Source: Planctomycetota bacterium (GTDB lineage Bacteria > Planctomycetota > Phycisphaerae > Sedimentisphaerales > Anaerobacaceae). From it: a stretch of DNA of 60,568 nucleotides. The notes beneath the pieces are model-generated. The model ran no database searches. It saw nothing but the letters and a program-made list of their open reading frames with translations, and had not been told where the DNA came from. The stretch is from assembly GCA_023481165.1 (NCBI GenBank), contig JAMCWO010000307.1, positions 5,921 to 66,488 of the forward strand, written 5' to 3'. Each line of letters opens with the position of its first letter. Position 1 is the stretch's first letter. Positions 25,724 to 34,775 of this stretch are shown one piece after another. The translations under genes and the position numbers were made by a program.

Positions 25724-27457
25724 ATGATCGTCTATCGAGCACAACAGCAGGAGGAAAGAGCCTCGGCGTGTCTGGGCGCGATCGGCGATCTATTCCGGCG
25801 GTTCGAGCAAGGCCGGTGCGTGGCGCACGAGCTTGCGGTCGAGCTCCTGATCGACTACGGACGGTTCGAGGCCGCCACCGCGGATCTTCTCAGCACTGAC
25901 GCGAACACCGTCCATCCGATCGTGACCCTGCTGCGCCAGGCCGCCACCTTGACCGGCCACCTGCTCTACCATTGCTGGCAGGGATCGGCCGACAGCTCCG
26001 GCCTCTACGCGCGGCGATTCCAGGAGGCCCTGGAGCAGATCGCCGCTGTGCCTCTGCCCCAGACACTGCACATGCGCGTGCCGGAGGGATACGCTTACTA
26101 CGGTCTCTACCCCGAAACCTATCTCGAAGCGGCCAACGCTTTCTGGCATGAGCACCAGAGCCGCGAGGTCACATGCATCGGGATACGAAGTATTGGGACC
26201 AGTCTTTCGGCCATGGTCGCCGCGACCCTCGAGGAGTGCGGCTGCTCCGTGCACTCGTACACGGTCCGCTGTCAGGGACATCCGTTCGACCGCCGCCTGG
26301 TGCTCGCGCTCGAACTGGAGGAACGCTGGCGGGCCTCGGGCCACGGACATTTTCTGATCGTGGATGAGGGCCCCGGGCTCAGCGGTTCCTCGCTGTGCAG
26401 CGTGGCCCAGAAGCTGGCGGATCTCGGCATTCCGGATGACAGGATTGTTTTTCTTCCCAGCCGCAGCACCGATGGGACCGACCTGGTCTCCGCAACCGCC
26501 CGCCGGCGCTGGCCGAGACACCGCCAGTACCTGGTCAGCTTTGCGGATCTCTGGATCAAGAGCGGATGCATGGCGCGCTGGCTGCCCGGGGGCCGGATCA
26601 CGGATGTCTCGGCGGGCCAATGGCGTCCCTTGTTCTTCCCGCAGGAAGCGCAGTATCCCGCCGTGCAGCCCTGGCACGAGCGGCGCAAGTACCTTTGCGT
26701 CATGGAGCCCGCCCCGACCCTGCTGCTCAAGTTCGCCGGCCTGGGCCGGTACGGGCAATCGATCCATGCTCGCGCTCGGGCCCTCGCCGAAGCCGGCTTC
26801 CATCCGCCCGTCGTCGGCCTGGCCCACGGATTCCTGGTGATGGAGTTCGTCCACGGCCGGGCGATGACGCAGGAACACCTCGACGCCTCATTTCTGGACC
26901 GGGTCGTACAGTATTTGGCGCACCTGAGCCGCCTACCGGCGGTCGGCACACCCATGCCGCACGAGGAAGTAATCCAGATGATCGAGGGGAACGTGGCCGA
27001 AGGATTGGGGCAATCGTGGGCCCACACATTCGCTCACGCCAGGTTTCCCCATGCCACCCAAGACGTCTTGTCGGGAGCGACAGATGGTCGCATGATGCTG
27101 CACGAATGGCTGCACCTGGACAGCCGCTATCTCAAGACGGATGCGGTCGATCACGCGGTGGACCATTTCTCGCCCGGGTGCCAGGATCCGGCCTGGGACA
27201 TGGCGGGCTGCCTGATGGAGTGGGGTCTTGATCGCCCGCGACAGAATTACCTCCTCGGGCAGTACCGCGCGGCGACCGGTGACAGCACCCTGCCCCAGCG
27301 GCTGCCCTTCTACACGATCGCCTACCTGGCCCATCGCCTGGGCTATGCCACCCTGGCGGCGCAAACGCTCGGTCCGCAATCCCCCGACGGCCGGCGTTTC
27401 CAGACTCTGGCAGCCCACTACAACCGCCTGCTGCAACGGGAGTTGTCGCAGCTCTGA
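25724..27457 (+). CDS. Fusion of phosphoribosyltransferase-like and aminoglycoside-phosphotransferase-like domains
   Basis: 577 residues, product not recognised as a named family. Residues 1-130 are helical. Residues 140-270 look like a type I phosphoribosyltransferase: GIRSIGTSLSAMVAATL would be the pyrophosphate loop and FLIVDEGPGLSGSSL the PRPP loop. From about 320 the protein resembles an APH-type kinase: LLLKFAGLGRYG.. (N-lobe), VGLAHGFLVMEFVHG (hinge), LKTDAVDHAVDH and QDPAWDMAG (catalytic and metal region). ATG 25724 (MIVYRAQQQ) lacks a well-spaced ribosome site; GTG 25613 is an alternative. Ordering and spacing suggest a nucleotide or ribosylated small-molecule modification pathway with the DUF1848 protein upstream, but this is speculation. 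Confidence 0.6.
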   Translation: MIVYRAQQQEERASACLGAIGDLFRRFEQGRCVAHELAVELLIDYGRFEAATADLLSTDANTVHPIVTLLRQAATLTGHLLYHCWQGSADSSGLYARRFQEALEQIAAVPLPQTLHMRVPEGYAYYGLYPETYLEAANAFWHEHQSREVTCIGIRSIGTSLSAMVAATLEECGCSVHSYTVRCQGHPFDRRLVLALELEERWRASGHGHFLIVDEGPGLSGSSLCSVAQKLADLGIPDDRIVFLPSRSTDGTDLVSATARRRWPRHRQYLVSFADLWIKSGCMARWLPGGRITDVSAGQWRPLFFPQEAQYPAVQPWHERRKYLCVMEPAPTLLLKFAGLGRYGQSIHARARALAEAGFHPPVVGLAHGFLVMEFVHGRAMTQEHLDASFLDRVVQYLAHLSRLPAVGTPMPHEEVIQMIEGNVAEGLGQSWAHTFAHARFPHATQDVLSGATDGRMMLHEWLHLDSRYLKTDAVDHAVDHFSPGCQDPAWDMAGCLMEWGLDRPRQNYLLGQYRAATGDSTLPQRLPFYTIAYLAHRLGYATLAAQTLGPQSPDGRRFQTLAAHYNRLLQRELSQL

Positions 27458-27491
27458 ACTGGATCGTGACCCTCTGTCCCCTGGCGACTCT

Positions 27492-27570
27492 GAGATTGCT
27501 TCGTCGCAAGGCTCCTCGCAATGACATAACTGGGCCATCTATGTCATTGCGAGCGCCGTGAAGCAATCTC
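27492..27570. repeat. Inverted repeat (GAGATTGCTTCGTCGC / GAAGCAATCTC)
   Basis: Left arm GAGATTGCTTC.. with GCAATGACAT, right arm ATGTCATTGCGAGCG..GAAGCAATCTC. It lies between the convergent fusion gene and holA. A half-copy (gattacttcgctgcgctcgc then aatgacat) is at 32109-32138. Confidence 0.8.
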
Positions 27571-27574
27571 CTCT

Positions 27575-28570
27575 CTACCGTGGGCGGATTTGCAGATTCG
27601 CGGCAGCGCCGGTGCCGGCGAGGCGCAGAACCAGTTGCTCGATGAGGATGGGGGCCTGACCCTGGCCCGTCTTGGTGGCGTGATCGACGGCGGCCAGTTC
27701 CTCCAGGAGGGCGGCAATCTGGACGAGCGAGATCCGTTGGAGCTGGGCGAAGAACCGGTCCTTGTTGCTCCAGATGCGCAGTTGCTTGGCGATCGCGTCG
27801 GGATAGGTCCGCTTTTCCAGCAGGGTCTTGGCCTGGAACATTCGGCGCAGGTGGAAGGCGAAGGCCCCGACGGCGGTGTACTCGGCGCTTTTGTCTTCCT
27901 CGAACATGTTCCGCAGCCGGCTCACCGCCTGGCCCGCGTGGCCGCCGATCATGGCGTCGATCACCTCGAAGGCGCCGTAAATGTGTTGGTGGCCCGTCAG
28001 GGCCTCCACGTGATCGGCCCGGATTGCCGCCTCGCCCCGCGTGAAGAGAACCAGTTTCTCGATCTCGTTATAGAGCTGCGCCGGCTCCTCCCCGATCAAC
28101 TCGACCAGCATCTCGGCGGCATCCTTGTTGAGCCTGACCTTGTGCTTGCTGGCCGCGTGCTGCACCAGATGGTCCGGCAGCTTCCAGCGCGGCGGCGGGG
28201 TCAGCTCGATCATCGCGCCGACCTTCGGCAGCATCTTGGACAGCCGGGTCCGCGCATCCCACGTCGAGACGGTCAGCACGAGAACGCCGGTCGAGGCCGG
28301 CTTCTCGAAGTATTTCTCCAGGATTTCGCGGTTCTTCGAGACAAAGCCGTCGGCCCCCCGGATCGCCACGACGCGCTTATCCGTCAGGAAGGGGGTGGTC
28401 TTGAGCTCATCCAGGACCTCGGCAATCGCGGCCTCGCCGCCATCCACCGAGAACAGGCCGGTCATGCGCTGCTCCGGTTCGAGCAACTCATCCAGCAACT
28501 CCTGGCACCGGGCGCCGACCAGCGACTCGTCCTTGCCCACGATGACGTAGATGCGCTCACCCATTGGCAT
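27575..28570 (-). CDS. holA: DNA polymerase III subunit delta
   Basis: 331 residues, the normal size of HolA, the clamp-loader subunit that opens the beta clamp. The pattern is the three-domain AAA-like fold without Walker motifs. Visible family features are YVIVGKDESLV at the N-terminus, TTPFLTDKRVVAIRGAD (about 57-73), VLTVSTWDARTRLSKML, and the helical C-terminal collar (HLRRMFQAKTLLEK). No ribosome site is seen before ATG 28570; ATG 28564 is equally possible. It lies 96 bp downstream of gyrA on the same strand, with an imperfect inverted repeat between. Confidence 0.88.
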   Translation of the reverse strand: MPMGERIYVIVGKDESLVGARCQELLDELLEPEQRMTGLFSVDGGEAAIAEVLDELKTTPFLTDKRVVAIRGADGFVSKNREILEKYFEKPASTGVLVLTVSTWDARTRLSKMLPKVGAMIELTPPPRWKLPDHLVQHAASKHKVRLNKDAAEMLVELIGEEPAQLYNEIEKLVLFTRGEAAIRADHVEALTGHQHIYGAFEVIDAMIGGHAGQAVSRLRNMFEEDKSAEYTAVGAFAFHLRRMFQAKTLLEKRTYPDAIAKQLRIWSNKDRFFAQLQRISLVQIAALLEELAAVDHATKTGQGQAPILIEQLVLRLAGTGAAANLQIRPR

Positions 28571-28578
28571 TGATTAAA

Positions 28579-28639
28579 GATTATTGATGATTGATTATTG
28601 AAGAGGAGGTTCCGATTTCCTCTTCAATCATCAATAATC
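28579..28639. repeat. Imperfect AT-rich inverted repeat between gyrA and holA
   Basis: GATTATTGATGATTGA.. on the left pairs with TCAATCATCAATAATC on the right; the inner stem is GAAGAGGA / TCCTCTTC, with a 7-nt extra segment in the left arm. It could act as a processing or attenuation hairpin. It belongs to the 'ATCATCAATAATC' filler phrases. Confidence 0.5.
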
Positions 28640-28666
28640 CATCATCGATCATCAATCCACACGGTC

Positions 28667-31282
28667 CTATTGATTCTTCTTGTTGTCTTCCGGTCCTGCC
28701 TCGTCCTCGCCTTCGAGGTCTTCGGCGGCGATCTTCTCGGCGGCTACGAGCTTGTCCTCCGGCTTGAGCTTGATCAGCCGCACGCCCTGCGTGTTGCGGC
28801 CGATCGAGCGGATCTCGTCTAGGCCGGTGCGGATAATCATGCCGCCGGCCGTGATCAGCATCAGATCGTCGCCGGGCTGCACCGACTCGAGGGCGACCAC
28901 CTTGCCGTTGCGGGCGCTGGTCTTGATGTTCTTGAGTCCGACGCCGCCGCGGGTCTGGGAGCGGTAGTTCTCGACGCCCGTCCGCTTGCCGTAGCCGTTC
29001 TCGCAAACGGTGAACAGCGACGCCTTTTCCGACGGGATCACCATGCCGACCACCTCGTCATTCGGCCGCAGCTTGATGCCACGCACGCCGCGCGAGGCCC
29101 GGCCCATAGAGCGGACCTCCTGCTCCTTGAACCGGATCGTCATCCCGTCGTGCGTGCCGAGAATGATATGATCCTGGCCCGAGGTCAGCACGACGCCGAT
29201 CACCGCGTCGTTCGGATCGAGATTGATCGCGATCACGCCGGTGGTGCGCGGATTACTGTACGCACCCAAGCGGGTCTTCTTGACGAGGCCGTTCTTGGTC
29301 GCCATGACCAACTGGGGCCCCTGGCTCACGCTGCCGTTTTCCTCATCGTCTTCATTCTCACTCTCGCCGGCACCGACTCCGAAGCCGCTGACGTTGATGA
29401 TCGAGGCGATCTGCTGGTTGGCCAGGTTCAGCAGGTTGGCGATGCTGCGTCCCTTGCTCTGGCGCGGCAGGTTGGGCACATCGTAGACCCGCAGCCAGTA
29501 GCAGCGGCCGCGATTCGTGAAGATCAGCAGGTAATCGTGCGTGGAGGCGACGAACAGGTGCTTGATGAAGTCGCCCTCTTTGGTGTCGGAGCCAATGATG
29601 CCCCGGCCGCCCCGGCCCTGGCGCTTGTACGTGTCGATGGGCATCCGCTTGATGTAGCCATCGTGGCTGACGGTGACGATTACGCTCTCTTCGGCGATCA
29701 GGTCCTCGACCTCAAGGGTCTCCGCCTTGGCGGCGATCTGCGTGCGCCGCTTGTCGCCGTACTTGTCTTTGATCTCGCGGATGTCGTCGCGGATAATATC
29801 GAGCAGGACCTTCTCGTCGCTCAGGATCGCCTCGTAGCCCTTGATCTCCTCGATCAGACCCGAGTACTCCTTGGCCAGTTTCTCGATTTCCAGGCCGGTC
29901 AGCCGCTGCAACTGCATGGCCAAGATGGCGTCCGCCTGCGGGCCGGTGAGGAAATGCTCGCCCTTGGTCCGTTCGCGGACGAACTCCTTGGGCAGGAGCT
30001 TGCGGAGCGTCTCACTCTCGGCCAGACGCAGGGGCTTTTGCATCAAGTTCAGCTTGGCGGTCGGCACATCGGGCGACTTCTTGATCAGCTCGATGATCTC
30101 ATCGATGTCGCTGACGGCCAGGATCAGGCCTTCCAGAATATGGGCTCGGTTGCGGGCCTTCTTCATGAGGAACCGGCTGCGCCGCCGGATGACCTCTTTG
30201 CGGTGCTCGAGGAAATGTTCGAGCAGCTCACGGATATTCAGCGTCTCCGGCCGGTTGTTCACCAGGGCGATATTGGCGATGGCGAAGGTGGTCTGCAGCG
30301 GCGTGTACCGCCACAGCTTGTTGAGCACGATCTCCGCGTCCGCGTCTTTCTTGAGCTCGACCACGATCCGCAGGCCCTGCCGGTCCGATTCATCCCGCAC
30401 ATCGGCCACTTCGGGCAGCGTATTGTCGTGGACGCATTCCGCGATCTTCGAGACGATGGTCGTCTTGACGACGTTGTAGGGGATCTCGGTGATGATGATC
30501 TGGTCCTTGCCCCGATTGCCGGATTCGACTTCCGCCTGGGCGCGGAGAGTCAGGTGGCCGCGGCCGGTCGTATAGGCGTCGACGATGCCCTTGCGGCCGC
30601 AGATGATGCCGCCCGTCGGGAAGTCCGGGCCCGGCAGCACTTTCATGATATCCTTGAACCCGCACTGCGGATCGTCGATCACCAGCAGCAGCGCCTCGCA
30701 CACCTCGCCCAGATTGTGGGGCGGGATGTTCGTCGCCATGCCGACCGCAATGCCAGTCGAGCCGTTGACCAACAGGTTCGGGAACCGCGAGGGCAAGACC
30801 ACCGGCTCCTCGCGCGTGCCGTCATAGTTCGGCACGAAATCGACCGTGTCGTAGTCGAGGTCGGCCATCATCTCCATGGCCGGCGCCGCCATCCTGGCTT
30901 CGGTGTACCGCATGGCGGCGGGCGGGTCGGCGTCGATACTGCCGAAGTTGCCCTGCGGATCGACCAGCGGGTACCGCAGGGCCCACGGCTGCCCCAGCCG
31001 CACGAGCGTGCCGTAGGTGGCCTGGTCCCCATGGGGGTGGTAATTGCCGCCGGTATCGCCGACGATCTTGGCGCACTTGCGGTGGGCACTGCGCGGCCCA
31101 AGGTTCAAGTCGTTCATCGCGACGAGAATCCGCCGCTGCGAGGGCTTGAGCCCATCGCGTACATCGGGCAAAGCCCGCGACACGATAACGCTCATCGCGT
31201 AGTTCAGATACGAATTCTTGATCTCATCAAGAATCGGCATCTCTTCCAAACGGTCTTTCACCGGCTGTTCTGGTTCCTTCAT
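28667..31282 (-). CDS. gyrA: DNA gyrase subunit A
   Basis: 871 residues. It introduces negative supercoils together with GyrB. The active-site tyrosine is in AAMRYTEARM, the quinolone-determining region reads HPHGDQATYGTLVRL, and the GyrA box QGRGGRG that separates gyrase from topoisomerase IV is present (YKRQGRGGRGI). The six-bladed C-terminal wrapping domain is complete and ends in an acidic tail (EGEDEAGPEDNKKNQ), with an acidic insert (GESENEDDEENGS) in the first blades. gyrB is not in the window. The residue equivalent to E. coli Ser83 appears to be Gln in GDQATY, a position linked to quinolone response; alignment is needed to be sure. Confidence 0.96.
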   Translation of the reverse strand: MKEPEQPVKDRLEEMPILDEIKNSYLNYAMSVIVSRALPDVRDGLKPSQRRILVAMNDLNLGPRSAHRKCAKIVGDTGGNYHPHGDQATYGTLVRLGQPWALRYPLVDPQGNFGSIDADPPAAMRYTEARMAAPAMEMMADLDYDTVDFVPNYDGTREEPVVLPSRFPNLLVNGSTGIAVGMATNIPPHNLGEVCEALLLVIDDPQCGFKDIMKVLPGPDFPTGGIICGRKGIVDAYTTGRGHLTLRAQAEVESGNRGKDQIIITEIPYNVVKTTIVSKIAECVHDNTLPEVADVRDESDRQGLRIVVELKKDADAEIVLNKLWRYTPLQTTFAIANIALVNNRPETLNIRELLEHFLEHRKEVIRRRSRFLMKKARNRAHILEGLILAVSDIDEIIELIKKSPDVPTAKLNLMQKPLRLAESETLRKLLPKEFVRERTKGEHFLTGPQADAILAMQLQRLTGLEIEKLAKEYSGLIEEIKGYEAILSDEKVLLDIIRDDIREIKDKYGDKRRTQIAAKAETLEVEDLIAEESVIVTVSHDGYIKRMPIDTYKRQGRGGRGIIGSDTKEGDFIKHLFVASTHDYLLIFTNRGRCYWLRVYDVPNLPRQSKGRSIANLLNLANQQIASIINVSGFGVGAGESENEDDEENGSVSQGPQLVMATKNGLVKKTRLGAYSNPRTTGVIAINLDPNDAVIGVVLTSGQDHIILGTHDGMTIRFKEQEVRSMGRASRGVRGIKLRPNDEVVGMVIPSEKASLFTVCENGYGKRTGVENYRSQTRGGVGLKNIKTSARNGKVVALESVQPGDDLMLITAGGMIIRTGLDEIRSIGRNTQGVRLIKLKPEDKLVAAEKIAAEDLEGEDEAGPEDNKKNQ

Positions 31283-31333
31283 GGTCCTTATCGATTCCCG
31301 AGAGGACTTCTACCCACTGGAGATTGGGCTTAC

Positions 31334-31373
31334 ATTCTTCCAGGAAATCGGCCTTGCGATTTCCTGGAAGAAT
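31334..31373. repeat. Perfect 17-bp inverted repeat upstream of gyrA
   Basis: ATTCTTCCAGGAAATCG, 6-nt loop, then its exact inverse complement. It lies 52 bp upstream of the gyrA start codon and may lie in the gyrA leader; a regulatory role is possible but unproven. Confidence 0.7.
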
Positions 31374-31523
31374 CCACGCAAGTCGTTGGCCATCAGCCTA
31401 GCTCTTAAAGAGGAAGAACCGCGCACCAGATCCTTCCCAAAACAAGCCCAATCTTCCGTTTGCAGAAGTCCATCAACTGTTTTCTAAGCTCTCCAACCGC
31501 ACAAACCGGCGGCAGGGTTCGGG

Positions 31524-31556
31524 TCCTCAAGTGCATAATTCCGCACTTGGGAGCCC
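31524..31556. repeat. Small hairpin family, copy 3 (inverted)
   Basis: TCAAGTGC / GCACTTGG stem with loop ATAATTCC, the exact complement of the loop in copy 1 (GGAATTAT). It is followed by GAGCCCTTCCCAAATC, similar to the tail of copy 2. Confidence 0.7.
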
Positions 31557-32498
31557 TTCCCAAATCTAGGGGTGACGCGCTTGCGTGAAGATCGGCCACC
31601 ATCCATGGGTTCGCCCGACGCGTCTCTATCGCGCCAAGGGGCCCTATCCAAGCCTTTTCCGATGACCGCTACGCTACCCGAAAGGGCGCGAAAAGTCAAC
31701 CTCATTATGCCCGGTAATCACAGGGAAAACAGGCCCCCTCTGCGGCAAGAACACACTATTTTTATACGTTGCAGGGCCCCTCCCTTGTTCTGGCGGACTG
31801 CCTCCGGGCAGCGGTCGTTCCAAGGTATGCAGAAGGCAGAGGTCATCGCCTGCCCAATACTGTTGCATCGGTCCTTCCCGGACCGATACCGGCGTACGAT
31901 CGCATTTTGTCTCGGCCGGAACATGGCGTATACTTTGGGTGAAAGGAGTGGCTGGAAACACAGGATACAAACCAGTTGCTCATAATACTCCTTCCTTCTT
32001 TCCAGGGGGGGCGGCAGACCGAACTACTTGGGGGGGTCGCTGTCTCCCTCTATTTTTGCGCCGGACTCGCCCGCGTGAAGAGACAAACCCTATCAGTCCG
32101 CTGAGTGGGAGATTACTTCGCTGCGCTCGCAATGACATGATTCCTGCCACGTGTTCATTCTGTCAGGCTCTAGGAATGCCGGCACGTACAAACGAGGAAA
32201 TTGCTGTATTGCAGGAGACAACGCAACTGGATACAGGTGTATTGCTTTTGGGCGGCTGATTCGGGATTGAGGTGGGCGGGTCATCCGCGCCATCTGCTCG
32301 GATATGCGAGAAAGGAAGAAGGGGAGCTCAAACCAAGTCCGGGTGCTCGGGCCTCTGGCCGGTTGCTTTGGTGGTGGCATCACTCAACATCTGACCTTGG
32401 TTCACCGGTCCACCATCCCAACGGCCTACCCGCGCCCGACCGGGGCCCGGCGTCCTTGAGAACAAGGATGCGCGGGATCAGGAGGAAGAAGGACACGT

Positions 32499-33737
32499 AT
32501 GCTGCGCTTTGGCAGACAGACGCCGATTCATCGGGGCACATCCAGGCTGGTGGAGATCAAGAACCTCCGTGCGATAGTCGAGGGCCGCACGTCGCGGGTA
32601 TGCGCCGACGTCGATGGCGACCCGCTTTGGTTCGAGTCCGGCGACGCCCCTCTGCAGCCGGCCCCGGAGGCTTTCGGCTGCGCAGCGCTGCCGGTCGCCG
32701 TCGAGCACCATGCCGATGTGGTTCTGGACGCTCCCCTTGACGCCGTCTGGAACACGCACATCCAAGCGATCCAGGAGACGTGGCGCCAATGGTGGCGCAT
32801 CCGCCGCGCCCGGATCTACCCGCGGGCCGAGCACAAGCAACCCTTCGCCAAGGCCAAAGGCGTGGCCCTGTGTTTCAGCAGCGGGGTCGATTCCTTCTAT
32901 TCGCTGCTGCGCGGCGGCTATGCCTTCGACCACCTGGTTTTCGTGCAGGGCTACGACGTGAAGCTGTCGGATACCGCACGGGCACAGGCCGCGGAACGAT
33001 CGCTCCGGGAGGTGGCGGCCGTCGTCGGGGCCAAGGCGGTGATGCTCCGCACCAACCTGCGGGAGCATCCCACCTTCCGTACCGCCGATTGGGAGAGAAC
33101 CCACGGCGGTGCCCTGGCGGCCCTCGGGCACCTGCTCGGCCGGACGATCGGGATACTCGTGATCTCCGCTTCGTATCCCTACTATCTCGATACTCCCTGG
33201 GGATCGCATTGGAAGATCGATCCCTTGTGGTCTTCCTCGCAAGTGGAGATTGCGCACGCCGGCGCCTGGCTGTGGCGGAAGGAAAAGCTGGAAGCTCTCG
33301 CCGGGGAGGACTTGGTGCGCCAACACTTGCGTGTCTGCTGGCAAAGCGGCGGCTCCGAGGTCAACTGCGGCTTTTGCGAGAAGTGCGTGCGCACGATGCT
33401 GATCCTGGCCTTGGCCGGGCAACTGGAGCACTTTCCGATCTTTGGCGGCTCCGCGCCTTTGGCCGAGCGGATCAACCGTCTGCCGTCGTTGGTACCCACG
33501 TACTTTCCCAACTATGAACAGTTCTTCCGCGAAAGCAAGGATCCGCAGGTCGCCGAAGCGTTATGCGGACTGCTGCGGCGCAGCCGGGCGACAGTGCCGG
33601 GTCTGAGGGGACGGACGTGCCGACTGGCCCAGCGCTTCCAGGGCCTGATCCGCCGGCGCGGGTGCGAAGGGCGTGCCGTTGACACTCATCCGGAACGGAT
33701 CGGGATACCTGCGGTCGAGCCGGCCAAGGTCGCCTAG
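32499..33737 (+). CDS. PP-loop ATPase-like protein (QueC-like) of unknown role
   Basis: 412 residues. A beta-rich N-terminal part (1-110) precedes a PP-loop: VALCFSSGVDSFYSLL at residues 122-137, the SGG/SGVDS pyrophosphate loop of adenylating enzymes. A zinc-type cluster VNCGFCEKCVRTM lies about 165 residues later, as in QueC. The start of the C-terminal part resembles sugar/amino acid-pathway PP-loop proteins rather than classic QueC, and no other queuosine genes are nearby. ATG 32499 follows AGGAGGAAGAAGG. The next gene is a polysaccharide pyruvyltransferase-like protein, so a role in activating or tailoring a surface glycan precursor is plausible but inferred from context only. Confidence 0.7.
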   Translation: MLRFGRQTPIHRGTSRLVEIKNLRAIVEGRTSRVCADVDGDPLWFESGDAPLQPAPEAFGCAALPVAVEHHADVVLDAPLDAVWNTHIQAIQETWRQWWRIRRARIYPRAEHKQPFAKAKGVALCFSSGVDSFYSLLRGGYAFDHLVFVQGYDVKLSDTARAQAAERSLREVAAVVGAKAVMLRTNLREHPTFRTADWERTHGGALAALGHLLGRTIGILVISASYPYYLDTPWGSHWKIDPLWSSSQVEIAHAGAWLWRKEKLEALAGEDLVRQHLRVCWQSGGSEVNCGFCEKCVRTMLILALAGQLEHFPIFGGSAPLAERINRLPSLVPTYFPNYEQFFRESKDPQVAEALCGLLRRSRATVPGLRGRTCRLAQRFQGLIRRRGCEGRAVDTHPERIGIPAVEPAKVA

Positions 33738-33825
33738 GCTCCTGCCGAAACATGCCGCGCCACGGCGGGGCCCGCGACATGGCGGTCCAGGGACATCATC
33801 TTTCTTATGGAGGAGAAACTGGCCT

Positions 33826-34773
33826 ATGAGTGTGGATTCTCTCCCAACCTGCTGTCCGGCGATAAGCTCTCCTTCGATCCCGTTATTCGGTTGCGACGAT
33901 CCGTACGTGCAATTCCTGCAAAGCAACAGACAGCGTGCCTTTTACATGAAGCCTTGGAACGGCAATAGCGGCGATGTTCTCATCTGGCTCGGCACCGAGC
34001 AACTGCTGGAAGACCTGCACGTCAACCGGACCCTGGACCCGCACGCGGCGCAGATCATTCTCATCCCGGGCGGCAATCAGACCATGTGGCAGGAAAACAT
34101 CGAGGTCTGGAAGGATGCCTGGTCACGGTGGCCCGGGAAGGATTTTGTCGTGGGTCCGACCACCATATGGCTGGGCCTCACCCGGTGGGACCGTGAGATC
34201 CAGCGCCGGCACATCCGCGTCACGGCGCTGTTCGCGCGCGACCCGGCGAGTTATGCGATCCTGCAGACCTGCCGGCTGAACGGCAACACCATCATCGGAT
34301 TATCGCACGATCCGGCTCTGTACCTGCGCGATTCCGACCTGATCGGCCGCCACCGGGAAGCCGCGACGGACGAGTTCGTGCTGGCGGCCTTCCGGGGCGA
34401 TTTTGAGGGCGGGAAGCAGCCGCCGAGCCGCTGGGGCTCCTGGCTGCGTCTGATCCCCTCGCGCCTGCAGAAACGGATCGAAAGCTGCGATCGGACCGCC
34501 CGCCGGCAGCACAAGATCGCCCGCGCGCGCCAGTGCACGCGCAGCACCAAGCCCTTGCGCGTGTGTGATGTCTCGACCTTCCCTTTGCCCTACTTCCTCG
34601 AGACCGTCCGCTCGGCCGAGGAAGTCCACACGGACCGCCTGCACGTCATGCTCCTGGCGGCCATGCTGGGCAAACCGATCTTCGCGTACGGGACGCACTT
34701 CCGCAAGTTGGAGAGCATCTATGAGCACAGTGTGAAGAACTGGGCGCACGTGGAATTCATCGAGGACGTATAA
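33826..34773 (+). CDS. Polysaccharide pyruvyl transferase family protein
   Basis: 315 residues. Recognised from the family pattern: NGNSGDVLIWLGTEQLL near the N-terminus, ILIPGGNQTMWQ (the GG(N/G) donor-binding loop), FVVGPTTIW, FARDPASYAIL, LSHDPALYL, and near the C-terminus VHTDRLHVMLLAAMLGKPIFAY with the conserved His-x-x-Arg-x-His-x-x-x-hydrophobic segment. Members add ketal-linked pyruvate from PEP to cell-surface sugars. GGAGGAG precedes ATG 33826. It probably forms an operon with the PP-loop gene 90 bp upstream, and a terminator follows. Confidence 0.85.
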   Translation: MSVDSLPTCCPAISSPSIPLFGCDDPYVQFLQSNRQRAFYMKPWNGNSGDVLIWLGTEQLLEDLHVNRTLDPHAAQIILIPGGNQTMWQENIEVWKDAWSRWPGKDFVVGPTTIWLGLTRWDREIQRRHIRVTALFARDPASYAILQTCRLNGNTIIGLSHDPALYLRDSDLIGRHREAATDEFVLAAFRGDFEGGKQPPSRWGSWLRLIPSRLQKRIESCDRTARRQHKIARARQCTRSTKPLRVCDVSTFPLPYFLETVRSAEEVHTDRLHVMLLAAMLGKPIFAYGTHFRKLESIYEHSVKNWAHVEFIEDV

Positions 34774-34775
34774 AC

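Larger units (their letters stand above)
31283..32498. other. 1.2-kb intergenic region, repeat-rich, no gene supported
   Basis: Contains a perfect 17-bp hairpin at 31334-31373 (ATTCTTCCAGGAAATCG / CGATTTCCTGGAAGAAT), the inverted small-hairpin copy at 31524-31556, two G7 runs (about 32006 and 32030), and the half REP copy at 32109-32138. Short ORFs here have no recognisable motif or ribosome site, and they overlap on both strands. Confidence 0.6.

Noticed and set aside
29150-31408. 752-codon plus-strand ORF opposite gyrA
   Set aside because: It is fully antisense to a strongly conserved gyrA, has no motif or ribosome site, and arises from codon bias of the high-GC opposite strand.
32201-32740. 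179-codon plus ORF before the PP-loop gene
   Set aside because: It overlaps the real gene in another frame, and shows no motif and no ribosome site.
32499-33737. Assignment as queC (7-cyano-7-deazaguanine synthase)
   Set aside because: The PP-loop and cysteine cluster fit, but the long N-terminal domain and the absence of other queuosine genes argue against a confident call.
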